This document shows, one piece after another, positions 56,846 to 64,000 of a DNA stretch of 64,000 nt (its first letter is position 1; every line of letters begins with the position of its first letter). Made by a program: the position numbers and the translations under genes. A model generated the notes under the pieces. It had not been told where the DNA came from. It saw only the letters and a list, made by a program, of their open reading frames with translations, and made no database searches. Source of the DNA: Paenibacillus sp. W2I17 (GTDB taxonomy: Bacteria; Bacillota; Bacilli; Paenibacillales; Paenibacillaceae); NCBI RefSeq assembly GCF_030815985.1, contig NZ_JAUSXM010000001.1, positions 4,960,001 through 5,024,000 of the forward strand. The letters run 5' to 3'.

Positions 56846-58569
56846 TGAAACTGTTTCGCATGCTGAAGCCATACCGAATTCCGATTATTTTCATTCTGGT
56901 TTTGGTACTGTTTCAGTCGCTTGCTGAATTGTACCTGCCTACGTTAATGGCAGATATTGTGAATGACGGCATCATTAAAGGGGATATCCCGTATATCTGG
57001 CAGATTGGTGGATGGATGTTGGTCATTGCGATTGGCGGAACAGCGTGTTCGGTGATTGCAAGTTATCTCTCATCTCGAACAGCGGGTGGATTTGCCAAAC
57101 AACTGCGGAGCAGAGTATTTCGCCATGTGGAGAACTTTTCTCTCCAGGAGTTCGATAAGATGGGTACTGCTTCACTGATTACGCGTACGACGAATGACAT
57201 CACACAGGTACAGAATGTACTTACGATGATGCTGCGCATGATGATTATGGCTCCGCTCATGTGTATCGGGGGTATCTTCATGGCGGTATCTCAGGACGCC
57301 AAATTATCTACGATTTTCCTGGTCGTGCTTCCGGTACTGGGTGGAGCTATTGCGCTGATTGGTGCCAAGGGTTTACCTTTGTTCAAAACCATTCAGAAAA
57401 AGCTGGACCGACTCAATCTGGTGCTGCGTGAGCAGTTAACAGGGATTCGGGTTGTTCGTTCCTTTAACCGTGGGGAGCATGAGAAAGTGCGCTTTAACGG
57501 GGCCAATACAGAACTGAGAGATTCATCGATCAAAGTTAATGTGCTCATGGCGACCATCATGCCTGTGATGATGCTGGTTATGAACTTTTCGATGATTGCC
57601 ATCCTTTATTTTGGTGGAATGCGGATCGACAGCGGCAATATGAACATCGGTGCGTTGATTGCCTTCATCCAATATGCAATGCAGATCATGTTCTCACTGA
57701 TTATGGTTTCGATGATCTTTGTCATGATTCCTAGAGCTTCAGCATCGGCAGAACGGATCAACGAAGTGCTTGATATGCAGCCGGATCTTAGCAATCCCGA
57801 GCTGCCTCGTGGTATGAAATCCATGCAGGGTATGATTGAGTTTGATAATGTAACTTTCCGTTATCCGGGCGCAGAGAATCCAGCTTTGTCCGATATCTCC
57901 TTCACAGCTCGCTCAGGTGAGACGACAGCCATTATCGGCGGTACGGGTTCCGGGAAATCGACATTGCTGAGTCTTATTCCACGATTTTATGATGTGACCG
58001 AAGGCAGTGTCCGGGTAAATGGTACGGATGTGCGTGAAATTCGGCAGGAAGATCTGCGTGCCAAAATTGGCTTTGTACCACAAAAGGCAGTCCTCTTTAC
58101 GGGTACGATTACGGAGAATATCCGTCACGGGAAAGACGATGCCACAATGGATGAAGTTGTTCATGCGGCCCGCACGGCTCAGGCGGAGAACTTCATTACC
58201 GAGATGAAAGAGGGATATGACAGCCTTATCGCTCAAGGTGGTAACAACGTATCTGGTGGACAAAAGCAACGTCTGTCCATCGCTCGCGCACTTGTTCGCC
58301 GGCCGGAAGTTTATATCTTTGATGACAGTTTCTCTGCTCTCGATTTCAAAACGGATGCTAAACTTCGTGCTGCACTGAAGTCCGAAACGACAGAAGCGGC
58401 TGTGCTGATTGTTGCGCAACGCGTAAGTACAGTAATGGATGCCGATCGCATTCTGGTTATGGATGAGGGCCGAATTGTCGGTTCAGGAACACATAAAGAG
58501 CTGCTGGAGCACAATGAAGTGTATCGGGAGATTGTATCCTCCCAGCTGACAGAGGAGGAGATCGCATGA
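56842..58569 (+). CDS. ABC exporter half-transporter with degenerate catalytic site (subunit 1)
   Basis: This 575-residue protein has six membrane segments (residues ~15-300) and an ATPase domain with Walker A GGTGSGKST (~366), signature VSGGQKQR (~470) and Walker B VYIFDDSFSALD (~490). The position after Walker B is Asp instead of the catalytic Glu, the hallmark of the degenerate site in heterodimeric exporters such as TM287/288 and BmrCD. Its canonical VSGGQ motif complements the intact site of the partner. It overlaps both neighbours by four bases (ATGA). It is probably a multidrug or peptide/lipid exporter. Confidence 0.9.
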   Translation: MMKLFRMLKPYRIPIIFILVLVLFQSLAELYLPTLMADIVNDGIIKGDIPYIWQIGGWMLVIAIGGTACSVIASYLSSRTAGGFAKQLRSRVFRHVENFSLQEFDKMGTASLITRTTNDITQVQNVLTMMLRMMIMAPLMCIGGIFMAVSQDAKLSTIFLVVLPVLGGAIALIGAKGLPLFKTIQKKLDRLNLVLREQLTGIRVVRSFNRGEHEKVRFNGANTELRDSSIKVNVLMATIMPVMMLVMNFSMIAILYFGGMRIDSGNMNIGALIAFIQYAMQIMFSLIMVSMIFVMIPRASASAERINEVLDMQPDLSNPELPRGMKSMQGMIEFDNVTFRYPGAENPALSDISFTARSGETTAIIGGTGSGKSTLLSLIPRFYDVTEGSVRVNGTDVREIRQEDLRAKIGFVPQKAVLFTGTITENIRHGKDDATMDEVVHAARTAQAENFITEMKEGYDSLIAQGGNNVSGGQKQRLSIARALVRRPEVYIFDDSFSALDFKTDAKLRAALKSETTEAAVLIVAQRVSTVMDADRILVMDEGRIVGSGTHKELLEHNEVYREIVSSQLTEEEIA

Positions 58570-60443
58570 GTGAACGTACAGAACGTAAGTCGCCTCGTCC
58601 CCATGGTGGGCCGGGTCCAGGTCCCGGAATGGGCATGCGACCTCCCGCTGAGAAAGCAAAAGATTTTAAAGGCACACTGCGTCGCTTGATTCGTTATCTC
58701 CAGCCCCATAGTTCTCGTCTGTTAGGTGTGCTGGTTGCAGCCATTTTGAGTACCGTATTCAGCATCATCAGTCCAAAAATCATGGCCGAAGGAACGGATA
58801 TTCTCAGTAAAGGCGCCATTGCCATCCTTCAGGGTGTACAGGGAGCGGGGATTGATTTTCCTGCATTGATGAAAGTATTATACCTGCTGGGCGGACTCTA
58901 TCTGTTCAGTGCTGCATTTATGTATGTTCAGCAATACCTGATGGCCGGTGTGGCCCAGCGTGTTGTATATGACATGCGTGAGCAGATCAGTGCGAAGGTT
59001 GGACGTCTTCCTTTGAAATATTTTGACTCCCGCACAACTGGGGAGACACTTAGCCGTGCAACGAATGACGTGGACAATATCAGTAACACACTTCAGCAAA
59101 GTTTGGCACAGTTCATTACTTCCATCGTCACAATTGTCGGCGTAATTATCATGATGTTGACGATTAGTCCATGGATGACGCTGATCACGATTTTGACGCT
59201 GCCACTCAGTGTGGTTGTTGTCATGCTGGTCGCATCCCGTTCGCAAAAACACTTTGCGGGTCAACAGAAATCCCTTGGGGAACTGAATGGTCATGTTGAA
59301 GAGATGTACACGGGACACAAGGTTGTCAAAGCCTTTGGACGTGAAGAACAATCCGTACAGCAATTTGAGAAGGTCAATGAAGAACTGTATGAATCTGGCT
59401 GGAAAGCCCAGTTTATCTCTGGTATTATTATGCCGCTCATGAGTTTCGTTGGTAACTTGGGTTATGTGCTGATCTGTGTGGTTGGTGGGATTTTTGTTAC
59501 ACGCGGATCTATCTCTATCGGGGATATTCTGGCCTTCACACAGTACTCCCGTCAATTCACACAACCGATTAACCAGATTGCAAATATCTCCAATATCATT
59601 CAATCAACGATTGCTTCGGCAGAACGGGTATTTGAGTTGCTGGATGAAGAGGAAGAAGTTCCGGAGTCCAAACAACCCGTGCAATTACAGCAGCCTAAAG
59701 GTGCGGTTGCATTCCAAGGTGTTAATTTTGGATATAAAGAAAATGAACTGCTCATTCATAACATGAATATTGATGTAAAACCGGGACAGACGGTAGCCAT
59801 TGTTGGACCAACGGGAGCCGGTAAAACAACCCTGATCAACCTGTTAATGCGTTTCTACGAAATTCAGGATGGTCGGATTACGATTGACGGTGCCGACATT
59901 AAGGACATGGAGCGTGGCAAGCTGCGCAGTCTGTTCGGCATGGTGCTTCAGGATACCTGGTTGTTCAACGGAACGATTCGGGACAACATCGCCTATGGTC
60001 GAGAAGGTTCTACGGAAGAGGATGTAATCAAGGCAGCCGTTGCGGCACATGCGGATCACTTTATCCGTACACTGCCTGATGGTTATGATACGGTGCTGAA
60101 TGAAGAGGCGTCGAACATCTCTCAAGGGCAGAAACAGTTGCTGACCATTGCACGAGCGATTCTGGCGAACCCGGCCATCCTCATTCTGGATGAAGCGACG
60201 AGTAGCGTGGATACACGGACTGAAGTATTTATCCAGAAAGCAATGAATGATCTTATGAAAGATCGCACAAGCTTTGTCATTGCACACCGTTTATCTACCA
60301 TTCGCGGCGCCGATCTGATCCTGGTTATGGATCATGGTAACGTGATTGAACAGGGTAATCATGATGAATTGATGGCAAGTCAGGGCTTCTACGCGGATCT
60401 CTACAATAGTCAGTTTGCGGAGCAGCAACCGCAGGCGATCTGA
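58566..60443 (+). CDS. ABC exporter half-transporter with intact catalytic site (subunit 2)
   Basis: This 625-residue partner has a Pro/Gly-rich N-terminal extension of ~35 residues (GGPGPGPGMGMRPP), six membrane segments, then an ATPase with Walker A GPTGAGKTT (~414), the variant signature ISQGQKQ (~517) and a canonical Walker B LILDEATSSVD (~538) with the catalytic Glu. The unusual signature and the partner's Asp would build the degenerate site. Its own Glu and the partner's VSGGQ build the active one. It is the last gene of the MarR-controlled operon. Confidence 0.92.
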   Translation: MSERTERKSPRPHGGPGPGPGMGMRPPAEKAKDFKGTLRRLIRYLQPHSSRLLGVLVAAILSTVFSIISPKIMAEGTDILSKGAIAILQGVQGAGIDFPALMKVLYLLGGLYLFSAAFMYVQQYLMAGVAQRVVYDMREQISAKVGRLPLKYFDSRTTGETLSRATNDVDNISNTLQQSLAQFITSIVTIVGVIIMMLTISPWMTLITILTLPLSVVVVMLVASRSQKHFAGQQKSLGELNGHVEEMYTGHKVVKAFGREEQSVQQFEKVNEELYESGWKAQFISGIIMPLMSFVGNLGYVLICVVGGIFVTRGSISIGDILAFTQYSRQFTQPINQIANISNIIQSTIASAERVFELLDEEEEVPESKQPVQLQQPKGAVAFQGVNFGYKENELLIHNMNIDVKPGQTVAIVGPTGAGKTTLINLLMRFYEIQDGRITIDGADIKDMERGKLRSLFGMVLQDTWLFNGTIRDNIAYGREGSTEEDVIKAAVAAHADHFIRTLPDGYDTVLNEEASNISQGQKQLLTIARAILANPAILILDEATSSVDTRTEVFIQKAMNDLMKDRTSFVIAHRLSTIRGADLILVMDHGNVIEQGNHDELMASQGFYADLYNSQFAEQQPQAI

Positions 60444-60461
60444 TTACAGATGTAACTAACA

Positions 60462-60504
60462 AGAATAGCCAGGAGTACCCCTAGGGATGCTCCCGGCTAT
60501 TTGT
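60462..60504 (+). terminator. Stem-loop after the ABC exporter operon
   Basis: AATAGCC-A-GGAG pairs with CTCC-C-GGCTATT around CCCTAGGG, giving a long stem. A short TTTG follows. Confidence 0.65.
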
Positions 60505-60678
60505 CGTGTATCCAGAGGAGTCGATTCCAATGTGAAACTGATTGGATTCGTTTGGATACGATGGATCTATAAGATGTGATGGAACGTTGCATGGTAACTG
60601 GGTTAAGGTGCTCGTCAGCCTTTCAGTTGTTTGCGTGAGGTGGAGACAGACCAGGGGAGTCTTCAACTTTCGTCCATG

Positions 60679-60873
60679 CTAACGAATCGTAGACACCTTG
60701 TATGGAGGATTATCAAGCACTCCCAATTCTAACGAACTTGAGACATGTTATTTCTCGGTTAAGCAGCACAAAGCGGTAAAAGAAACCGCAGAATGAGGAA
60801 ATAAAGTGTCTACGATTCGTTAGAATGCCGGAATTGTGGAATTGGGCCTATTAGAGTGTGCTGAGTTCGTTAA
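60679..60873. repeat. Four-box palindromic intergenic element, copy 3
   Basis: CTAACGAA boxes lie at 60679-60686 and 60729-60736 (plus); reverse-complement boxes TTCGTTAG at 60816-60823 and TTCGTTAA at 60866-60873. Spacings are 50, 79 and 50, making a 195-base dyad centred near 60776. Boxes continue into AGACAC-(C/T)TT-type sequence, for example ATCGTAGACAC after box 1 and on the opposite strand after box 3. It lies between convergent gene ends. Confidence 0.88.
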
Positions 60874-60930
60874 AATATTCTAGTAAACCTTAGTCATAAT
60901 TGTCTTACATATGCCATACGTACAAAAGTA

Positions 60931-60974
60931 AAAACGGGACTAAGCGGTGTAACTACACTGCTTTGTCCCGTTTG
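60931..60974. terminator. Hairpin in the gap before the minus-strand DUF697-like gene
   Basis: AAACGGGAC pairs perfectly with GTCCCGTTT, with an inner AGC/GCT and GTGTA/TACAC stem. It is T-rich on the plus side (TTTGTTTATATTTT). Bases 60975-61103 hold no clear gene, only a short minus-strand frame ending near 61000. Confidence 0.6.
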
Positions 60975-61103
60975 TTTATATTTTGAATTCGTTGTACATC
61001 AATCTAGATACAAGCATACGAGCATAAGCTCACCGAGTGGGACATCCAGCTTGGTCATGAGATACTTTGTAAGCCTCTGTTTGAACAGGGCATGACCCGC
61101 ATT

Positions 61104-61697
61104 TTACTGTTCCTTAGAATCGTTCGCAGGTTCATCAATGTCATTGCTAGAGACCGACTTTACTTCTGCCTTCACGTCGTCGCTGTTAGCTTCCTCCAGC
61201 GCAGACGGAGCGGGTTCACCCGGGATTAATTCGCGCTGCTCAATCATACGTTTGACGACTTCATAGCAGTCATCGACATGTTTGTTACCCACATAGCGCA
61301 TGGCTGTGAAGCTGAGTGCGGCAGCCAATCCCTGTCCTGCAAAGGGAACAAATTTGGCGACGGATTTGGTGGCTACGCGTACGCCGACTCTTTTCAGAAC
61401 CTGTACCACCAATTCCTTGGTGATCATACGACCGATGACTTTGCTTCCAATGGACATGACGAATCCATAGATCATGGACTTGGTCTCGGGGTCCATGCCG
61501 TCCAGCTGTTTTTGTGATAATCCGAATTTATTGTTAATGGCAGGCAACAACTGCATCAGCATCCCCACATCAGCCAGTACATCTGTACCGGGCAGCGGAA
61601 CGAGTGTTGTACCGGCGGAAGCGGTAGCTCTTTTGCGAACCATGGTACGGCATTCCTTGCGAACTTGCTCCAATTGTTCCAACGTTGCCGGAATCAT
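61104..61697 (-). CDS. Hypothetical membrane-associated protein, DUF697-like
   Basis: This 197-residue protein has a core (ATASAGTTLVPLPGTDVLADVGMLMQLLPAINNKFGLS, residues ~25-65) with the VP-x-PGTD pattern seen in DUF697/YcjF-type proteins. A hydrophobic Gly/Ala stretch follows (VRVATKSVAKFVPFAGQGLAAALSFTAMRYVG, ~105-140), probably membrane-inserting. The C-terminal 45 residues are acidic and probably disordered. ATG at 61697 has GGAGGG upstream. A frame start at 61712 overlaps that site. Function is unknown. DUF697 proteins often accompany GTPases, but none is adjacent. Confidence 0.65.
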   Translation of the reverse strand: MIPATLEQLEQVRKECRTMVRKRATASAGTTLVPLPGTDVLADVGMLMQLLPAINNKFGLSQKQLDGMDPETKSMIYGFVMSIGSKVIGRMITKELVVQVLKRVGVRVATKSVAKFVPFAGQGLAAALSFTAMRYVGNKHVDDCYEVVKRMIEQRELIPGEPAPSALEEANSDDVKAEVKSVSSNDIDEPANDSKEQ

Positions 61698-62014
61698 AGG
61701 GAATCCCTCCATTCGTATATGGTATAGATATAACCGTTTTGACTCGATTTGAATGGGTTCTCACCAGCAAAATTTACAGCCTTATGACATTAAAGTGCGG
61801 AGAAACCCTTTTTCTCATGCATACATCTGGTTAAACAAGGAAATGGTTTTATAAGATAAACGGGCCATCTAGTTATTACGAATGAATGAGGATTAGGATG
61901 CATACCTGATTGGGAAACCTATTTGGAATCATGATGAGTGCTTAACGAAGGGCTTGTTTACAGCTTCAACCTTTGTGGGTAAAGGGTAACAAGCATTGGA
62001 ATGGAGGAAGAGGG

Positions 62015-62911
62015 ATGGAGTTTAACAAAGCGTTGTTAATTCATCATCATCATTCGGGCAAGGCCAATCGTGAGAATACAGTGGGTCTTGTGGCTGGTGT
62101 GCTGGCTCCTGCTGTTCATGAACTCGTCATTGTACGCACAGATGAACCGGGTGAGGGAGAGAAGCTGTGTCGTGAGCGCGGGGAACAATTCGATGTGGTG
62201 TTTATCCTGGGTGGGGATGGCACGGTGCATGAATGCGTGAATGGACTGGCCGATCTGCACCATCCTCCGTTGATTGGTATATTGCCTGGAGGCACATGTA
62301 ATGACTTTGCGCGTTCGCTCGGGATTTCACCGGATGCAGAGACTGCGGCACAAGAAATGCTGGCAGGTCGGGTGGCATCCATTGATGTTGGACGGGCTAA
62401 TGATCGGGTGTTCACGAACTTTTTCGGTATTGGCTTGATCAGTGATGCTTCGCAGAATATCAACGAGAATCTGAAAGGCGCGCTGGGTAAGCTCAGTTAT
62501 TTTATCAGCACCTTACAGACAATTAGTCATACAGAGCCGTTTCGATACCAACTGGAGGCGGATGGGAAAGAGATGGAAGGCGAAGCGGTGATGATCTACG
62601 CAGCCAATGGCCGTTTTCTGGGAACGAATGCCCTGCCCTTTGCACCGGATGCGTTGCAGGATGGCGAACTGGACGTGCTCATTATTCATGAGACAGGCAT
62701 TCCGCTGCTGCGAGAGATTCTGTCACACAAGCCGGAGGGCGATTGGCAACCTCAGAGTGAGAGCATTTCATACTTCAAGGCATCTACGTTAAAAGTGAAG
62801 AACGATGCTCCGATGTCAGCTGACACGGACGGCGAATTGTATATGAAAACACCCGCCGAGCTTTCGGTGCTGACGGGTCATCTGAAGTTTCTAACCGGGG
62901 AGGGTTATTAG
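62015..62911 (+). CDS. Diacylglycerol kinase-type lipid kinase (DagK/YegS family)
   Basis: This 298-residue cytosolic or peripheral membrane kinase has the nucleotide motif FILGGDGTVHECVNGL (~residues 64-79), GILPGGTCNDFARSLGIS, FFGIGLISDASQNI, and the C-terminal MSADTDGELYMKTP. Members phosphorylate diacylglycerol, related lipids, or undecaprenol. Bacillus DgkB recycles diacylglycerol made by LTA synthesis, so a link to the LtaS-family gene in this window is possible. ATG at 62015 has GGAGGAAGAGGG upstream. The frame start at 61973 precedes that site. The 317-base gap upstream contains only promoter-type sequence. Confidence 0.88.
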   Translation: MEFNKALLIHHHHSGKANRENTVGLVAGVLAPAVHELVIVRTDEPGEGEKLCRERGEQFDVVFILGGDGTVHECVNGLADLHHPPLIGILPGGTCNDFARSLGISPDAETAAQEMLAGRVASIDVGRANDRVFTNFFGIGLISDASQNINENLKGALGKLSYFISTLQTISHTEPFRYQLEADGKEMEGEAVMIYAANGRFLGTNALPFAPDALQDGELDVLIIHETGIPLLREILSHKPEGDWQPQSESISYFKASTLKVKNDAPMSADTDGELYMKTPAELSVLTGHLKFLTGEGY

Positions 62912-62926
62912 ATCCCCCGGTTTTTT
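62893..62926 (+). terminator. Terminator of the lipid kinase gene
   Basis: AACCGGGG pairs with CCCCGGTT, followed by TTTTTT. The upstream arm lies inside the last codons of the gene. Confidence 0.88.
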
Positions 62927-62951
62927 AGTTTGATTTTGACTGATCGAAAAA

Positions 62952-63542
62952 TCAAACATTCCCTGCTTGATCTTTCATATGACGTTGTCTGAACTCATCC
63001 TCCAGCATGCTCATCTGAATCGCATCATGATATTGATGATTGTAGAACAAGACATCCCGCTTCACACCCTCGCGCTGGAATCCAAGCTTCTCATACGTGC
63101 GAATGGCTCGCTCGTTGAAGGCGTACACCTCAAGCTCGATTCGATGCAAGTTACAGATGCCGAAGCCGTAGTCCAGCATAAGTAGCAACGCCTCGCTACC
63201 GTAGCCTTTTCCTTGATGCTCGGCCTGATCGATGGCAACCCGAATATGTGCACTGCGATTCTTGGCATGCATGTCCATCAGGACGACATCTCCGATGATC
63301 TGGTCATTTTCCTGTAAAGCAATAAGTAGCATGAGTCTGGTGTCATCTTGTGCAGCGCTCTCAACATAACGTTCAACCTGAGCGCGTGTGAAACTGTTCT
63401 GTGTTCCCGTCAGCCTGCGCATCTCGGCGTCAAACAGGCCAGGGAAATAAGCATCCACATCTGTAATCTCGAAAGGGCGCAGGTATATGCGCGACGTTTC
63501 TAGCAGACGTGGGATACGTGGGGATGGTTTTGAATGTGACAT
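62952..63542 (-). CDS. GNAT N-acetyltransferase (RimJ/RimL-like)
   Basis: This 196-residue protein of the RimJ/RimL subgroup has an opening RIYLRPFEITDVDAYFPGLFD, then IIGDVVLMDMHAKNRSAHIRVAI. The acetyl-CoA loop is QGKGYGSEALLLMLDYGFGICNLHRIELEVYAFNERAIRTYEKLGFQREG (~residues 110-160). Such enzymes acetylate protein N-termini or small molecules. AGGAGG lies ~8 bases before ATG. Its 3' end faces the lipid kinase terminator. The 328-base gap to the next gene (63543-63870) holds AT-rich promoter-type sequence only. Confidence 0.9.
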   Translation of the reverse strand: MSHSKPSPRIPRLLETSRIYLRPFEITDVDAYFPGLFDAEMRRLTGTQNSFTRAQVERYVESAAQDDTRLMLLIALQENDQIIGDVVLMDMHAKNRSAHIRVAIDQAEHQGKGYGSEALLLMLDYGFGICNLHRIELEVYAFNERAIRTYEKLGFQREGVKRDVLFYNHQYHDAIQMSMLEDEFRQRHMKDQAGNV

Positions 63543-63870
63543 GGTTATTTCCTCCTATAGGTTCCAGGCTAGTATTATTCATGTCATGTATCGTATTAAT
63601 CAACGGGAAATAGATAATTAACAACACTTTACCATATTTTCTCATGCTTGTAGCTATAATGGTCGATATAAGTATTGTCGTGCTTGCTAAGTCGAAGAGA
63701 AACTTATTTTTGAGATTCGTATTACTCTGCTCGAATTACATATTTTGATTTGCTGTACTGTATACATAGCTGCGTTGTAGTAAACCAGACATTCATAGTC
63801 TTAAAGAGACGTATCAGTTTACCTTAGCAGGCCGATAGATTTTATATAATAGAAATGGGGATTTAACGAA

Positions 63871-64000
63871 ATGCGAAAGTTAGAGAATTATTTGAAGTGG
63901 TTTACTGTTTTTTTAATTTTGGCTACACCGCTGTTTACTTCACCTGGACAGGTCTTAGCAGCGAAAAAAGAAATCTATATTACTCTTTCTGGTGAGAAAC
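63871..64000 (+). CDS. Secreted protein, 3' truncated by the window edge
   Basis: Only 43 residues are visible. MRKLENYLKWFTVFLILATP is a charged N-terminus followed by a hydrophobic core, and GQVLAAKKEI contains a probable signal-peptidase I site after VLA-A. The first mature residues (KKEIYITLSGEK) recall copper-amine-oxidase-N-type or stalk domains of secreted Paenibacillus proteins, but too little is seen to assign a family. TATAAT at 63845-63850 is a possible -10. A weak GGGGA ribosome site lies upstream of ATG. Confidence 0.65.
   Translation, partial: MRKLENYLKWFTVFLILATPLFTSPGQVLAAKKEIYITLSGEK

Noticed and set aside
58878..59603. Minus-strand frame of 241 codons opposite the ABC exporter subunit 2
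   Set aside because: Antisense shadow; the plus strand encodes a clear ABC transporter.
60679..60873. CRISPR-like reading of the 50-base-spaced CTAACGAA boxes
   Set aside because: The repeats are too short, occur as two direct plus two inverted copies, and no cas genes are near.

Overview
The window looks like chromosomal DNA from a Paenibacillus-type member of the Bacillota. The grounds are strong AGGAGG-type ribosome-binding sites, moderate base composition, Gram-positive wall genes (a TagO-like transferase and an LtaS-family lipoteichoic acid synthase), Bacillus-style glpP/glpK/glpD, HmoB, cydABCD, and two sugar ABC importers with no ATPase of their own. The genus is an inference. I see no rRNA, tRNA, CRISPR array or prophage. 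One insertion sequence is present.

Layout. 1-2.6 kb: the 3' part of a winged-helix regulator and an MFS transporter. 2.6-3.1 kb: a non-coding patch with a GC-rich stem-loop cluster and a heptamer repeat. 3.1-7.6 kb (minus): a tightly coupled glycan cassette of a repeat protein, two glycosyltransferases and a methyltransferase. 8.0-14.3 kb: cydABCD behind two FNR-type palindromes. 14.5-19.3 kb: a LacI regulator and a sugar ABC importer. 19.3-22.9 kb: a TagO-like transferase, an ArsR/SnoaL-like pair and unknowns. 23.0-24.5 kb: an intergenic palindromic element split by an IS3-family element. 24.5-29.5 kb (minus): a second sugar importer and a gluconokinase-type kinase. 29.8-36.1 kb: GTP cyclohydrolase II, glpP-glpK, glpD behind a leader terminator, and an oxidoreductase. 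36.2-41.9 kb: an HxlR regulator, DoxX protein, HEAT-repeat DNA-repair protein, Crp/Fnr regulator, AbrB-like regulator and cid-type genes. 42.0-47.8 kb: a nitrilase with two acetyltransferases, a lipoprotein, an LTA synthase and HmoB. 47.9-55.9 kb: a nuclease-helicase fusion, cytoplasmic alpha-amylase, small unknowns, an MBL-fold hydrolase and uxaC. 56.3-60.4 kb: a MarR regulator with a heterodimeric ABC exporter. 61.1-64.0 kb: a membrane-associated unknown, a lipid kinase, an acetyltransferase and the start of a secreted protein.

The most unusual signal is a family of three intergenic elements of about 195 bp, near 23.0-24.5, 52.07-52.26 and 60.68-60.87 kb. Each carries four copies of a CTAACGAA-type box in a ++-- arrangement with spacing conserved at 50, 79 and 50 bases. 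In the first copy the third box's repeat unit is interrupted by the IS. Removing the IS and one CCA target duplication restores both the repeat unit and the spacing.

A second notable signal is a 51-base promoter/operator module shared by the GTP cyclohydrolase II gene and the DoxX gene 7 kb away. It suggests a small regulon of the HxlR regulator encoded beside the DoxX gene.
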